Of a stretch of DNA of 64,000 nucleotides, positions 29,440 to 40,572 are shown in pieces; positions within the stretch are counted from its first letter, which is position 1, and the number at the start of each line of letters is the position of its first letter. Where the stretch lies: NCBI GenBank assembly GCA_038030265.1, contig CM075941.1, positions 3,410,001 to 3,474,000 on the forward strand. Direction: 5' to 3'. This DNA comes from Corythucha ciliata. Its lineage: Eukaryota > Arthropoda > Insecta > Hemiptera > Tingidae. The notes beneath the pieces were generated by a model. That model was not told the origin of the DNA. It saw nothing but the letters and a program-made list of their open reading frames with translations, and did no database searches. A program made the translations under genes and the position numbers.

Positions 29440-32400
29440 CTTTTCCTAGTTTTGATTTTAACATTTAGTGGTGAGGGGGTTTGAGTAACGGGATAAGGCC
29501 CTTTCCACAGACGCGTTAGCTTTTTACTTCGCCCAGGTTTTATGAGTGGGCAGTGGAGGTATACGAACTGACCCACGTGGTACTGTGGCATCGGTGGGGC
29601 TGTGCTTGTAATATTTCCGGCGTTTGTCGACAGCTCGCTCCTGATGTAGCATTGTGGCGTCGCGGAGGGTCCGTAGATGGTCTCGGAGTACCTCTACGTG
29701 TGTTGTGTATGGGTTCCTGGTCGGGTCCCCAGGTCTAGGTCGTCATCAGCTGGTAGTCTCATTGGGTGCCCGTAGATAATTTCGTGCGGTGAATATCCGG
29801 TGGATTCGTGGGATTAGGTGTTCATTTCCATGGCGACTACCGGGAGATATAGGTCCCAGTCGGTGTGTCTTTTGGTCACGTAGTGACTCAGTTTGCTGGT
29901 CAATGTCCGATGCGTCCGTTTCAGTCGTCCGTTTGACATTGGGTGGTAGGGGCGGGTGGTCTGTAGTTTGTCGATATGGAGTAAGTCGCAAAGGTGTTTA
30001 ATTACGTCGAAGTGAAGTTAGTCCCTTGGTCAGTTAGTAGCGTTTTTGGTACTCCGTACAGGCATATAAAGTTTGTCAGGAGCCTCTCTGCTATTGTGGC
30101 CGCCAACAGGTCAGGGATCGGGATGTAGGTCACCAGGCGCGAGAACTGGTCCTGGATAGAGAGGACGTATTTATTCGCCTTGGGGTCACGGGAAATGGAC
30201 CAAGAATGTCGGCTGAGATCGCCTCGAATGGTGCGCCTGGTTCTCTGGACTGTCCGAGCGGGGCTATTGTTCTGCCGGTATCCTTTCGCTCGGCGCAGGA
30301 GACACACGTTTTTACGTAGTTGGTGACGTCGGTTTTGCACTTCGGCCACCAATATAGCTGTTTTATTTTGTTGAGGGTTTTTAGTGCTCTTGGGTGTCCT
30401 GCATATGGTGGGTCATGAGCGAGTTTCAGAGCGTGGGTGCGGAGTGTTGTTGGTAAAAGGATGCGAAGGCCCGCTGGTGACTTCCTGCAGACGAGTTCAA
30501 TCTTGTTCCTCGTGAACTTGGGGGTGTCTAGGAGTCGTTGCGTCAGTTCGTCCTGTTCTTGTAAATGTCTAATGGTGTCGCGGTCTATGGCAAGGGGACT
30601 AAAGGTTGGTTGCGTCGCTGGTTGGGGTGAGGTGTCGGATGTTTCTTGAATTGACGCTGCGTTCACTTGACGGCTCAGGGCATCGGCGACCTTGTTGGTT
30701 TTTCCTGGGGTGTACTCAACCGTGTAGTCGTACTTCTCCAGGGCAAGCGCCCAGCGCATGAGTCTCGAGCTCGAGGCCTTATGATTTTTTAGCCATTTTA
30801 AGGCTGAGTGGTCAGTACTTGGTATTTTACGGACCACACAACAGCGAGTAGCTCGAGCTCAGTCGCCGAATACCGTGATTCGGGTGGTTTCAGTTGCCGC
30901 GAAGCGTAGCCGACTGGGTGCTCGTGTCCTTCGATGGGCTGGGAGAGCACAGCGCCTAGTCCGTCGGTCGAAGCGTCGGTGGTGAGGATGAAGGTGAGAG
31001 AAAAATTTGGGAGAATTTCAAGATGGATGGCGTCAATAAATTTTGTTTCAGGGTGAGGAAAGCCTGTTCGCACTGGTCGGTCCAAGAGAATGGTTGGCCT
31101 TGGGTGGTTAATAAAGTTAGGGGTTTTGCTATCTTAGCGAACCCTGGGACAAATCGTCGATAAAATGAGCAGAGCCCTATAAAGGATTTGACCTGTTTGG
31201 ATTTTTTTGGTCGTTGGAATTGTTTTACACCCGCGAGAATCCTTGGGTGTGCCCGTATTCCTTCGGTACTCACGATGTGTCCCAGGTGACACTTTGATAG
31301 TTGTAGAGTTAGATTTGCTTCTCTAATCGCCTTGAGCATCCGCCTCAACAAGTCAACGTGATCGTTGGCGTTAGGGGAATATATAATGATGTCGTCCAAA
31401 TAGGCGATCGCATTTTGGCGGCCTATGGACTGAATTAGAGCTGTCGCTAGCCGCTGGAACACACAAGGCGAGTTTCGGAGACCAAATGGTGTGCGGAGGA
31501 ATTCGTAATGATGGTTGGGAGTAGAGAAGGCTGTTTTTGCAATACTATCCTGGTCCATCCGCACTTAGTGGAACCCGGAGTTAAGATCCAGGGTGGTGAA
31601 GAATTTATAATTTGAAAGCTTGTCGAGGGTTTCGTCTAAACGTGGGACAGGCCAGATCTGGGGAACGGTTATTTTGTTGAGTTCCCGGTAGGCCAAAACC
31701 AATCTGAATTTCGGGGTCCCATCGGAGGATTTTTTGGCAACTAGGAGTGCGGGTGAGTTCCAGGGTGAGTCGGACTGACGTATTACGCCTTGCCTGACGT
31801 AATCGTCGACAATCGCTTGCATGATGGGTTTTTAGGCTACCGGTATCCTGTAAGGGCGTTAACTGATGGGAGGGACATCGCTGGTGTTAATTTGGTGAGT
31901 TATGATATGGGTGTCCCCTAATTTTTCTCTGCCAGGATAAGATAATACGTCCTCGTATTCGTTTAGGGTAGCCATGATTTCAGTTCGTAGGGGCTCCACT
32001 CGTGGCATAGTTGGTTTCGGACGTTTTCCTCTAGTTTACTGTTTTGTTGGACCGCTTGGACGATGTGATGATTTGTTAGGGCGAGAGTGTTCTCCTCTGC
32101 GATGGTCATGTTTCTATGCAGGGTCACATGCTCGGGCGTGTAGTTTATTATTGAGGTTGTTACTTGCGCATTTTCCGCCTTCGTTAGTGTCGCGGCCACG
32201 AGCACGTTGTCCAATTTTCGTGGAAGCAGAGCGTATGTGCCGGCGTAAGCGTCTGCTGGCAGTTTGGGTATTGTCAGAGGGGTGGTAGTGGTTGCTCGAT
32301 AGACGTGGGTTGAAGGTTGTTTCGTAACGATGAAGAAAACAGACGTGGGTGTATGTTTAAGCTGCGGTGATGTCGGTGTGACGGGGTGGAGGTCGCTACG

Positions 32401-32830
32401 AGGGTTCTGAATGGTTAGGGTGCCTCGAAGCATGTCGATGGTTACTCCCAGGTTCGGAGAGTGTCACACCCGATGATTCCTATAAGGTCCCCGGGGAGGT
32501 CACATACGTAGCCGACGGCGATTTGGGGAGGTTGGTTGTTGATTTGTATGTGGAACGTTTTACTGCCGAGGACGTTCATAGTATGCCCCGAAATGCCTTT
32601 AGTTTTAACGTACCGTGGCTCGTATGGGCCAGGTACCAACTCTGGTCGGACGAGAGTGACCTCTGCCCCAGTACCGAGGAGGAGAGGTCCCGTTTTTCCG
32701 TTGATCGTCGCGGAGACGATGAGTTCTCCTGCGCCGGAGAGTGGAATTGGTTGCCCGGAGCTGACGGTGGCGTAGGGTACGGATAGTCGGATCTGATGTG
32801 CGTTTGGTTCCTAGTTTTCGATAAGTGCTG
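29440..32830 (-). pseudogene. Gypsy 1 pol: protease, RT, RNase H, integrase
   Basis: Protease near 32740-32440: the active-site box reads LLLGTGAEVTLV, with Gly (codon at 32673-32675) in place of the catalytic Asp. RT: DDYVRQGVIRQSDSPWNSP, FTTLDLNSGFH then a stop at 31562-31564, SIAKTAFSTPNHHYEFLRTPFGL in pieces, and the catalytic box YLDDIIIYSP near 31395. RNase H: TTDASTDGLGAVLSQ near 31000-30950, shifted after 30840. Integrase: H-H-C-C finger ending CVSCAERK, DILGPFPV, then frame loss. GPY-like LTRLWKGPYPV near 29520. It cannot make active enzymes. Confidence 0.85.
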
Positions 32831-32974
32831 AGTTGAATTCCGGGTCCTATGATTTTTTGAAGTTTTTTGTTCGTTTTGCTTCGATGGGGAGGTTAGTAGT
32901 GATGAGGGGCCCCAGCGGAGCCCCTTCTTGCTTTTGGGGACTGGTTAAAATGTCTCGAGTTACGTTCGTCGTGG

Positions 32975-33600
32975 CTAGCATTCGGCTGTTCGTGGGGGTG
33001 GGACATCCTGTTCCTCGCTTGGTGGAGCTGATGGTGGGGGGGGGGAGCGGTTATTTCTGTAACGCCAAGGGCAAAGATTGACACTGTGATTAATTTTCTT
33101 ACAAATTTGGCACGGCAGCCGTTGCTTGAGACCACAGTCCCGAGCTAGGTGACCTGGATTGTTGCAGGTTGGGCAGGGTTTGACTAGCAGGTGGGTCAAT
33201 CTGGTGTTACTTCCTCGTGGTCGTGGTGAGAATCGTTCTGGGGGTGGACTGCGATTTCTGTTCGGAGATCGAGGTGGGTTGGGGGGTGTTCCACTTCTTT
33301 CACGATCAATCCGGGGGGTATCTGTTGTATTTTTTGCCCAGTGAACCATGGCGGGGGGTACAGAAGGGTTACGCAGTTGATTGGCGTCCTCTAGCTCCCT
33401 GGCATAGAGCCGTGCCTGTGAGTAAGATGTCACTCGTTGTCCTGCTACTTTTTCAGCCAGTGAACGTCTTAGCCCCCGGAGGAAGAAAGAAAGAGCTGAA
33501 GTGTCGTTGATGGACGTGCCCCTTAGCGCTTTACTAAAACGTAACGCATACGCGTTGTTTGACTGCCTCTAACTGCAGAAGCGCGGCTGAGGGGTTTACT
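32975..33600 (-). pseudogene. Gypsy 1 gag C-terminal half with two zinc knuckles
   Basis: Reading from 33590: SAALLQLEAVKQR, a frameshift near 33540, SKALRGTSINDTSALSFFLR, GLRRSLAEKV, a second shift near 33433, then LYARELEDANQL and the nucleocapsid knuckles CPTCNNPGHLARDC and CQICKKINHSVNLC. The first 11-15 residues of this segment are in the same open frame as the foreign gag upstream. Confidence 0.8.
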
Positions 33601-33607
33601 TTTTCAA

Positions 33608-34415
33608 ACCGGTGACGTCGATTTCCATTGTGGAACGATTTTCTTGATTTTGACCGATTTGTATGGGAAGAGCCGGGAGTTGATGGTCGATTAATGCGGT
33701 TGATTTCAAGGTGAGAGGAAACAGCCGGTAACGTGGTAGCGAGGGTGTTCGAATCGATTTTTGATGCTTCGAGGGCAATGGCTTTTGCTACTATGGCCTT
33801 GAATTCACAATCCGAGGTGGAAGTTACTTCGAGTAATTTTTCCCGAATTGAGTTATCCCGAAGGCCACGATTAAATTGCGCACGCAGAAAAATATCTGCG
33901 ATCGAGACTTTGCAATCGCACGAGGAATTGAAGTCGCAATCACCCAGTTTGCTTCGTAGAGTAGCCACAAATTCGGAAATTGATTGATTTTCCGTTTGAT
34001 ATACAGAAAGGAACTGGTGTTGGGCTACGAGAACGTTCTTTTTCGGGGCAAGATGACTGTTTAGTAGTTCCATGAGCTCGTCGTATGTTTTGTCAGTTGG
34101 ACTTTCAGGAGCGGCGAGTGAAGCGATCATGTTGAAATTCTCAGGACCGATGGAGTTTAGTAGAAAACGGGCACAGTAGGGCTTGTTCGAGAGAACGTTT
34201 TTCATCTCGAGGTAGTTTTCGAAGCGTTTTGTGTAATTTATGAACGATTCTTTTCTGGGATCGAAAGTGTCGAAGTTTGGTAGAAAAACGGTTGACGAAG
34301 TCGAGGGCGCTTCGCGGGTTGGTGTCGAGGCCGCGGCTGGTTGTAGTCGATTAATGAGTGCATCGAACATATTTGATTGCAGAGTCATAAACTCGGCGAA
34401 TTGATCCGGATTCAT
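33608..34415 (-). pseudogene. Gypsy 2 gag N-terminal part, copy 1 (intact start, chimeric end)
   Basis: ATG at 34415 reads MNPDQFAEFMTLQSNMFDAL, then the capsid region with FDTFDPRKESFINYTKRFEN, QHQFLSVYQTENQSISEFV and FIRGL-like AQFNRGLRDNSIREKL. It is open through to about 33608, where homology to the second copy stops at SRKSFHN and the frame runs on into Gypsy 1 gag, ending at 33534. Compared with 39835-40567 it differs at only about ten positions over ~740 bp, so the duplication is recent. The 5' LTR lies directly upstream. Confidence 0.85.
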
Positions 34416-34439
34416 ATTTTTTAATCCTCGTCGTCAATT

Positions 34440-34583
34440 TGTGGTGACTCGAGATTTGAAATAAGCCGAGAAATTAAAGTAAATTGAACCGTTGTATTTT
34501 AAAGACTTCGATAAAAATTGATTGAAAAAACAATATGTTAAAACAATGTGGAGAGGGTAATTACGAGGGATGAAGACGCAACA
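34440..34583 (-). repeat. Gypsy 2 5' LTR (144 bp), copy 1
   Basis: On the minus strand it begins TGTTGCGTCTTCATCCCTCG at 34583 and ends CACCACA at 34440, followed by a possible primer-binding site TTGACGACGAGG and the gag ATG 25 bp further. The first 73 bp recur at 36343-36271 directly after a polypurine tract, which fixes the LTR start. Confidence 0.7.
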
Positions 34584-34752
34584 GTGGGAGTAATGAAACG
34601 ATTTCTGATCAAAGACGCATTCAAATGCTTTGGGGCAATGCACAAGCGGTTCTTTTTTGGTCCCATTATAAAAACCATGTTTGTGGTCCATTCGGTAGCA
34701 TGATTAACTTTTCGAATAATACTGTTCTTTTCTAACTGATTTAATTCTGCCT

Positions 34753-35388
34753 TTATTTTGCTGCTTGTGCTGACACGAAATCTTCTTGGTGATTCAATTG
34801 AAGTGAAGCCAATCCAAGTGAAGCCTTGAGGACCAAGATTATATCATCGTGTTTAGTAATCAGGAATCTTGCCTTGTAAGTCTGGTCATCGTGCATAACA
34901 CGTAAAATGCACTCACCTTCCGCCCCGATGGCGTGATAACCGGCTGCGATCGAAGGCTCTTTATTTGCTTCCAGCCAATTAGGTTTGCTGGAGGCGCCGG
35001 TGTCTATCTGTGCGACGCATTCCATACCATTGATGACAACGTCAACCATGAGTCTATTAGCTTGTTTTGCCGAGCTGATGTTCATAATGCTTTCCTCGCT
35101 GTCCAACAGAACCGAACAGCTGCTTTATGTCTCTCGAGACAATGACTGCCTTGACCACTTGCTCGACGAACGGCATACCACAGCGAAGTGGTCTCGTTTG
35201 CCACAAATCATGCAACTTTTCACAAACGCCGGGCATTTATTTTTGTCAAATATGTGCAGTTTACCACAAAATTTGCAGTCTGTTTCGTTCAGTTTTCGTT
35301 GACGACCACTTGACGACTGCTTTGATATCGAGGTTCGAGATAGTTTGTTGATAATTTCGTCTCCGAGCTGCTGGCTCATGCTAGACAA
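34753..35388 (-). pseudogene. Another Ty3/Gypsy fragment: nucleocapsid knuckles and protease
   Basis: Minus strand from 35388: an Arg/Ser-rich stretch, then knuckles CKFCGKLHIFDKNKC and CMICGKRDHFAVVC (35125-35388), and after a frame change a protease-like piece (34753-35106) with VVINGMECVAQIDTGASS, retaining the D-T-G-A active-site triad, then FLITKHDDIILVLKASLGL resembling the Leu-Gly flap end of such proteases. No RT follows. Confidence 0.7.
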
Positions 35389-35525
35389 TTGCTTGGTCGT
35401 CTCGTGTCTGTCGTTGAAATAGACAAGCTTCGTCTAATCCCGATTTCCCGAGTCACACTCTCTCTAGCCTGTCGGCGTCTTCCCCGGGCCTCTTAGCTAA
35501 AGCGGTAAAATACAATTGAAATAAA

Positions 35526-35665
35526 CAAAATCAAAGTAAAATCCCTAATTGATACAGGGAGTACTGATAGCTACATAAATGAAGACTTCGTCCCCTTACA
35601 TCAGATCAAGGCGTACCCCCTTAGCAACACTGGTCAGGTTTCTGTGAAAACAAAACTAATTGCAT
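35526..35665 (+). pseudogene. Plus-strand retroviral-type protease fragment
   Basis: An unbroken frame reads KIKVKSLIDTGSTDSYINED then FVPLHQIKAYPLSNTGQVSV, a typical start of a Gypsy-type aspartic protease with D-T-G-S. It is too short for a long-ORF call and lies opposite to the neighbouring Gypsy scraps. The rest of the element is not seen; 35670-36080 may hold more decayed sequence in the same orientation. Confidence 0.55.
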
Positions 35666-36085
35666 GTACGTGTGCCGCGAGCCTCGTCCAGGGGTGCCGC
35701 GAGATTCTGAGATCGGACTCACTTGTATGACGTCATCTGAGGTTAATTATGAACAAAAATTCTGTTATTAAGAAAGTATAACCATCAATCAAATACTCAG
35801 AGCCTATTTTGCAACCTACAGAACCTGTTGAAAGTCATCACGAAAACTGTCTTGCTCTCTTAAATGACAGCGACTGGAGGACAGGAGGTTTACTTGGCTG
35901 ACACTATCCAACACCTCGCCTCGAAGACACACCATTGAGCACATCCCGCCTGTGTCCGTCTGGCCTGGCGAAAGAATGGTGAGGCTTCCTGGGTGACATT
36001 GATCGCGTCGTGAAAGTAAGAAACTACGGATACAGGGGTAGAAGTTGAATGAGAGTCTGACGGAGATTGAGACTTATCGGGGATT

Positions 36086-36180
36086 TTACTGCGTTACCAC
36101 AGAAGAAATGTGTCCAACTTTCTTATATTTGTGACACGTGGCTGGCCGAAACTGGCAATTTTGACGCCAATGAGACCCGA
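36086..36180 (-). pseudogene. Zinc-knuckle remnant of a Gypsy gag
   Basis: HWRQNCQFRPATCHKYKKVG then HISSVV: a CCHC knuckle with the second Cys changed to Tyr and the last Cys to Val. Only about 30 codons are recognisable. Confidence 0.5.
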
Positions 36181-36270
36181 CGATTTTGTCCCTTTTTCCC
36201 AGTGTGATACGGTTATTTCCTATCGTTCGAATTCGGAGAATACAATAATATACTGGGTGCTCGGCTTCTG

Positions 36271-36343
36271 TCAAAAATTAATTGAAAAAACAATATGTTA
36301 AAACAATGTGGAGAGGGTAATTACGAGGGATGAAGATGCAACA
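36271..36343 (-). repeat. Gypsy 2 3' LTR, truncated copy
   Basis: Starts TGTTGCATCTTCATCCCTCG immediately after polypurine sequence GCGTGGGAGAAT; matches the first 73 bp of the LTR at 34440-34583 with two differences, then diverges into the knuckle remnant at its left. Confidence 0.7.
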
Positions 36344-36373
36344 ATTCTCCCACGCTTAATTTTAGTCCGGCCT

Positions 36374-38440
36374 TCATATCACGTAATCCTGGAGGTACGC
36401 TGGCATACGTCGAGTTCTAGTGGAACGGCGTAGCGTCAGTTGTTGATTTTGTTCAGGTGGATCCCGAGGTGGAGAAGTGGTTGAGTAGGCTTGTTCGGAT
36501 CCGATTAAACTGGGACTACTAATAGGCGGTTGCTGTTCAGCGTCATTCGTTGGTTGAAGTGACTCTGAGTTTCCGAGGTAGGACATCTGAAGGTCGATTG
36601 TTTGAGGACGATTTGTTTTAGGAGTTTCTTCTGAATGAGTGTCTTCAAATTGAACTTTCTTTTTTACTTCGGACAGAAGGAGTTGATTTATGTGTCTTTT
36701 GAACACAAAACCATTGTCTAGTTTCACGAGGTAGTGTAGGTGACCGTACTTTTTTATTATTGAGCCTAGTCTCCACTGAGACCGGTTGTTGGAGTGATAA
36801 CGAGCTTAGACACAATCTCCCACGCTCAATTGGCGAGCAGGCGATGATTTGAGTGAAGACTTGCGGAAGACGTGAGGTTTAAGCGCGTCTAGGTTGATGC
36901 GAATTGACCGATTCAAGAATTTCTCGGCGGGAGTAACGCCATCCGCTAGAGGGGTGGCTCGATAGCGGAAGAGTATTTCTCTAACTTTATGTTTGATCGG
37001 CATGGATTCTTGGTTCATAGCGGATAACCGATGTTTTAGCGTTTGTACGTTCCTCTCAGCTAGACCGTTTGATGCGCAGTGGCCTGGAGCGATCAATTTT
37101 GAAAATTCCGAAAGTGTGCAGAATGAGTGGAACGATTCGCTCGTAAAAATCGGAGCATTGTCAGAAACTATCACGTCTGGAAAACCATATCGTGAAAATA
37201 TGTCCTGGAGCATTTCAATAGTTGAAGAAGAAGTGGGAGCTGAGGCAGAAATCGCTACTTCTACCCATTTTGATTTGGCGTCGACCACCAATAAGAAATA
37301 ATGCCCTTGAAGTGGACCGGCGTAGTCGATGTGGACACGCTGCCAGTTGGAATCTGGTTCTTCCCACGGATGAAGTGGAGCTTTCGGAGGACTATGCTTG
37401 GTTGACACGCATTGCTCGCCACTTCGTGTCAATCTTTCTACGTCTTTATCGATTGCTTTCCAATATACGTGGCGGCCGGCTAATTGTTTCATTTTTGTAG
37501 CGCCTAGATGCGTTCTATGCAGTTCGGCAAGGACAAGTGGTTGAAGAGTCTTTGGGACGATCACTCGAGGGCCTTTGAAAAGAATGTCGCCATTGATTGT
37601 CAGGTCGCTGTCGGGATTTTGTTTGCTTCGAAGATTTTGAAGAACTATTTTTAGTTCTGCGTCCTTATTGGTTTCTTCTCGAAGGGTGTTGTAGGTCAGG
37701 TGAGGTGTGGATATGGCTGAAATTGATGCGACGCACAGTTGATGAACTTCTTCATTGATAAAAGAGTCGGCGAGTTTGTCTGAATTCACTGGAGCTCTGG
37801 AGAGGCAATCAGCGTTGCCATTTTCTGTCCCTTTTTTGAAGACCACTTCATAGTTGAAGCCCGACAAGAACGCAGCGTATCTTTGAAGACGAGCCGAGCT
37901 CATTTGAGGGATTTTTGAAGTCTGGTGAAAAATACGCTCCAAAGGTCGATTGTCGGTGATCAATTTAAAAGGGCGAGCGAACAGGTACTGGTAGAAGTGA
38001 CCTACGGCAAATACAATCGCTAGAGCCTCACGGTCCAATTGGGAGTAGTTTTGCTCAGCGGAAGTTAGGGATCTCGATGCGAAGGCGATAGGTCTTTCTT
38101 GACCATCGACTATATGTGACAAAATTCCTGCGATCCCGTGAGGACTTGCGTCGCATGCGAGTTGGACTGGTAGATTTGGATTGTAGGGCATTCGGACTCG
38201 ATCGCTTACAATTTCTTCTTTTAATTTGATAAAAAATTTTTCCGCTTCGGCTGTCCATTTGAATTGAACGTTCTTTTTGATCAGAGTTCGTAATGGTGCA
38301 GTGAGGGTCGAGAGGCGAGGAATGAATCTAGCGTAATATGTTATCATTCCAATAAATCTTCTGACGTCATCGGCTGATTTTGGTCGAGGCATGTTTTGTA
38401 TGGCGCGGATTTTGTCCGGGCTCTTTGAAACTTTATTCAA
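36374..38440 (-). CDS. Gypsy 2 pol: connection, RNase H and integrase, largely intact
   Basis: Open from 38440 to 36806 (544 codons) with a further frame 36374-36727 after a break. RNase H: ACDASPHGIAGILSH, FASRSLTSAEQNYSQLDREA, ITDNRPL. Integrase: zinc-finger half HRTHLGATKMKQLAGRH..., where the second Cys of the CxxC appears changed (EQCVSTKH), then catalytic D in VHIDYAGPL, D in VIVSDNAPIFTSE and E in GLAERNVQTLK, so the D,D35E triad is complete. The tail ends with an Arg-rich RRSTRTRRMPAYLQDYVI. It would process and insert the element's cDNA. A stop near 36806 separates the tail. Confidence 0.85.
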
Positions 38441-38975
38441 CTCAACGACGTAGCCTAAATATAGGATACGCTCTTTAAAAAAACGTACATTTCTTCATAT
38501 TTAAGTGAAGATCGTATTTTCGAAGCTGTTTCAGGCACTCGATCAGATTATTGTAGCACTCCTCAAGGGTAGAGCCATGAACAGCGATGTCATCGAAGTA
38601 ATATTCCGTTTTGGCAACGTCTTTCAAGATTTGATCGATAATTCGGTTGAATTCAGCAGGAGCTGTTTTGATGCCAAAACTTAAACGGTGATTTCACTTG
38701 ACTGGTCATCAACTTTGAGGTGAAGATACGCCTTGTAAATGTCTAGTTTACAAAAATAACGAGAATCGCGTAGATTGTTGAGAATTTCTTCGATTTTCTT
38801 GATTGGATAGTGGACGTTTGACAGACGTTGATTTACGCCGATCTTGTAATCTACGCACAGTCGCACTGTGTTGTCAGGTTTGGGATGTTGGGGATGACTA
38901 CTAATGGTGAACCCCAATCACTAGTTTGAGCTTTCGAAATGATGTGGGCAGCTTCAAGTTCGTCTAACTCCTTTT
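38441..38975 (-). pseudogene. Gypsy 2 reverse transcriptase, frameshifted
   Basis: From 38917: VDYKIGVNQRLSNVHYPIKK, FCKLDIYKAYLHLKVDDQSS, then frame changes at about 38681 and 38490; between them FGIKTAPAEFNRIIDQIL and YYFDDIAVHGSTLEE (catalytic YFDD box, about 38600) are legible. Upstream, the DWGSPLVVIPNIP-type motif spans another shift near 38890. RNA-dependent DNA polymerase of the element, not functional in this copy. Confidence 0.75.
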
Positions 38976-39584
38976 CTACCTGTTCACGAAGGGCGTAAGA
39001 ACAGGGCGTTCTCGGTGGAAAACAGGAGTCGCATTTTCTCGGATTTTGAGGTTGACTTTGAAGTTCGGAACTGAACCGATTTTTTCTTCAAAAACATCGG
39101 CAAATTGGCCTAATATCTGGTCGAAAGTGTTTACGGTGTGAATCGAGGGGATTGAGGGAGTGTCGAACGTGCGTTTATCGATGTCATGGAGATTGATTTG
39201 AAGCTTCCGGATCCATGTTCGTCCGAGGAGAGGGTAGTAACCGACTGGAACGATGAAAAGTTCTTCTTTGACAGTGATGTTGTTGTATGTGACGTTGACG
39301 AAAATCTTCCCATCGGGGATGAAAATATCACCCGTGTAAGAACGAAACCCGATGTCAGTTGACTGCAGTGCTCGATTGAGATTGAGTTTGGAGTATTGAT
39401 CACGAGGTAAAAACGTGTATCCGGAACCGGCGTCTACTTCGAAATCTACCATTTTTCCCTTCGACGTTGATTTGGACGTTAAAGCGTTTGTTGTCACTTT
39501 GGTTTGATTCATTTTGTTTGATGTCGATGATTCGGAAAACGCCGTAATGGGGAGAGGAATCGACTGGATTGGTGGGTAGATCAA
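38976..39584 (-). pseudogene. Gypsy 2 protease and start of pol
   Basis: MVDFEVDAGSGYTFLPRDQY carries the active-site D-A-G-S, followed by GYYPLLGRTWIRKLQINLHD (flap/GR motif) and ILGQFADVFEEKIGSVPNFKV, the junction into the RT. Cleaves the Gag-Pol polyprotein. The reading frame overlaps the gag frame between 39400 and 39584, as in elements that use frameshifting. Confidence 0.75.
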
Positions 39585-40567
39585 TCTCTACATGATGAGC
39601 GGGTTCTCCCTTCGATTTATTCTTGTTTGCAAGCAAGGTACCGATGCAGACTTTCGAAATGTGCCCATTTTTGAAACATTCGTTGCATTTAAGGATTGAC
39701 GGGTCAGTTTTGCAGTTACGAGAGTGACGATTGTCTTTTCCACAGTGGAGGCACAGTCCATCGACTCCTAGTTCTTGATAATTCACGCGAGGCCTTGATT
39801 TGGACTGGTTTCGCTGGTTATGTCGATTTCTATTGTGGAACGATTTTCTTGATTTTGATCGATTTGTATGGGAAGAGCCGGGAGTTGATGGTCGACTAAT
39901 GCGGTTGATTTCAAGGTGAGAGGAAACAGCCGGTAACGTGGTAGCGAGGGTGTTCGAATCGATTTTTGATGCTTCGAGGGCAATGGCTTTTGCTACTATG
40001 GCCTTGAATTCACAATCCGAGGTGGAAGTTACTTCGAGTAATTTTTCCCGAATTGAGTTATCCCGAAGGCCACGAATAAATTGCGCACGCAGAAAAATAT
40101 CTGCGATCGAGACTTTGCAATCGCACGGGGAATTGAAGTCGCAATCACCCAGTTTGCTTCGTAGAGTAGCCACAAATTCGGAAATTGATTGATTTTCCGT
40201 TTGATATACAGAAAGGAACTGGTGTTGGGCTACGAGAACGTTCTTTTTCGGGGCAAGATGACTGTTTAGTAGTTCCATGAGCTCAGTCGTATGTTTCGTC
40301 AGTTGGACTTTCAGGAGCGGCGAGTGAAGCGATCATGTTGAAATTCTCAGGACCGATGGAGTTTAGTAGTAAACGGGCACAGTAGGGCTTGTTCGAGAGA
40401 ACGTTTTTCATCTCGAGGTAGTTTTCGAAGCGTTTTGTGTAATTTATGAACGATTCTTTTCTGGGATCGAAAGTGTCGAAGTTTGGTAGAAAAACGGTTG
40501 ACGAAGTCGAGGGCGCTTCGCGGGTTGGTGTCGAGGCCGCGGCTGGTTGTAGTCGATTAATGAGTGC
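39400..40567 (-). pseudogene. Gypsy 2 gag, copy 2 (5'-deleted, one frameshift)
   Basis: Homologous to 33608-34415 but begins after the first ~20 codons. An inserted A near 40286 shifts the frame, so the open part starts at MELLNSHLAPKKNVLVAQHQ (40278). Unlike copy 1 it continues past SRKSFHN into two knuckles, CLHCGKDNRHSRNC and CNECFKNGHISKVC, and overlaps the protease frame. Confidence 0.8.
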
Positions 40568-40572
40568 AGCGA

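Larger units (their letters stand above)
29300..33600 (-). mobile_element. Ty3/Gypsy retrotransposon 1, decayed, gag N-terminus replaced
   Basis: Minus-strand order from the right: gag C-terminus with two CCHC knuckles, protease, RT, RNase H, integrase with HHCC finger, and a GPY/F module. Frames shift at many points. At about 33600 its gag is joined to the N-terminal gag half of a different Gypsy family (33608-34415). No intact LTR pair was found. Confidence 0.85.
36271..40567 (-). mobile_element. Ty3/Gypsy retrotransposon 2, copy 2 (lacks 5' LTR and gag start)
   Basis: Minus-strand order from 40567: gag missing its first ~20 codons and the 5' LTR, nucleocapsid, protease, RT, RNase H, integrase, C-terminal tail, polypurine tract and a 73-bp piece of the 3' LTR. 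The right end breaks directly into repeat R8 at 40568-40573. The loss of both outer LTR parts points to deletion or recombination rather than truncated insertion. Confidence 0.85.
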
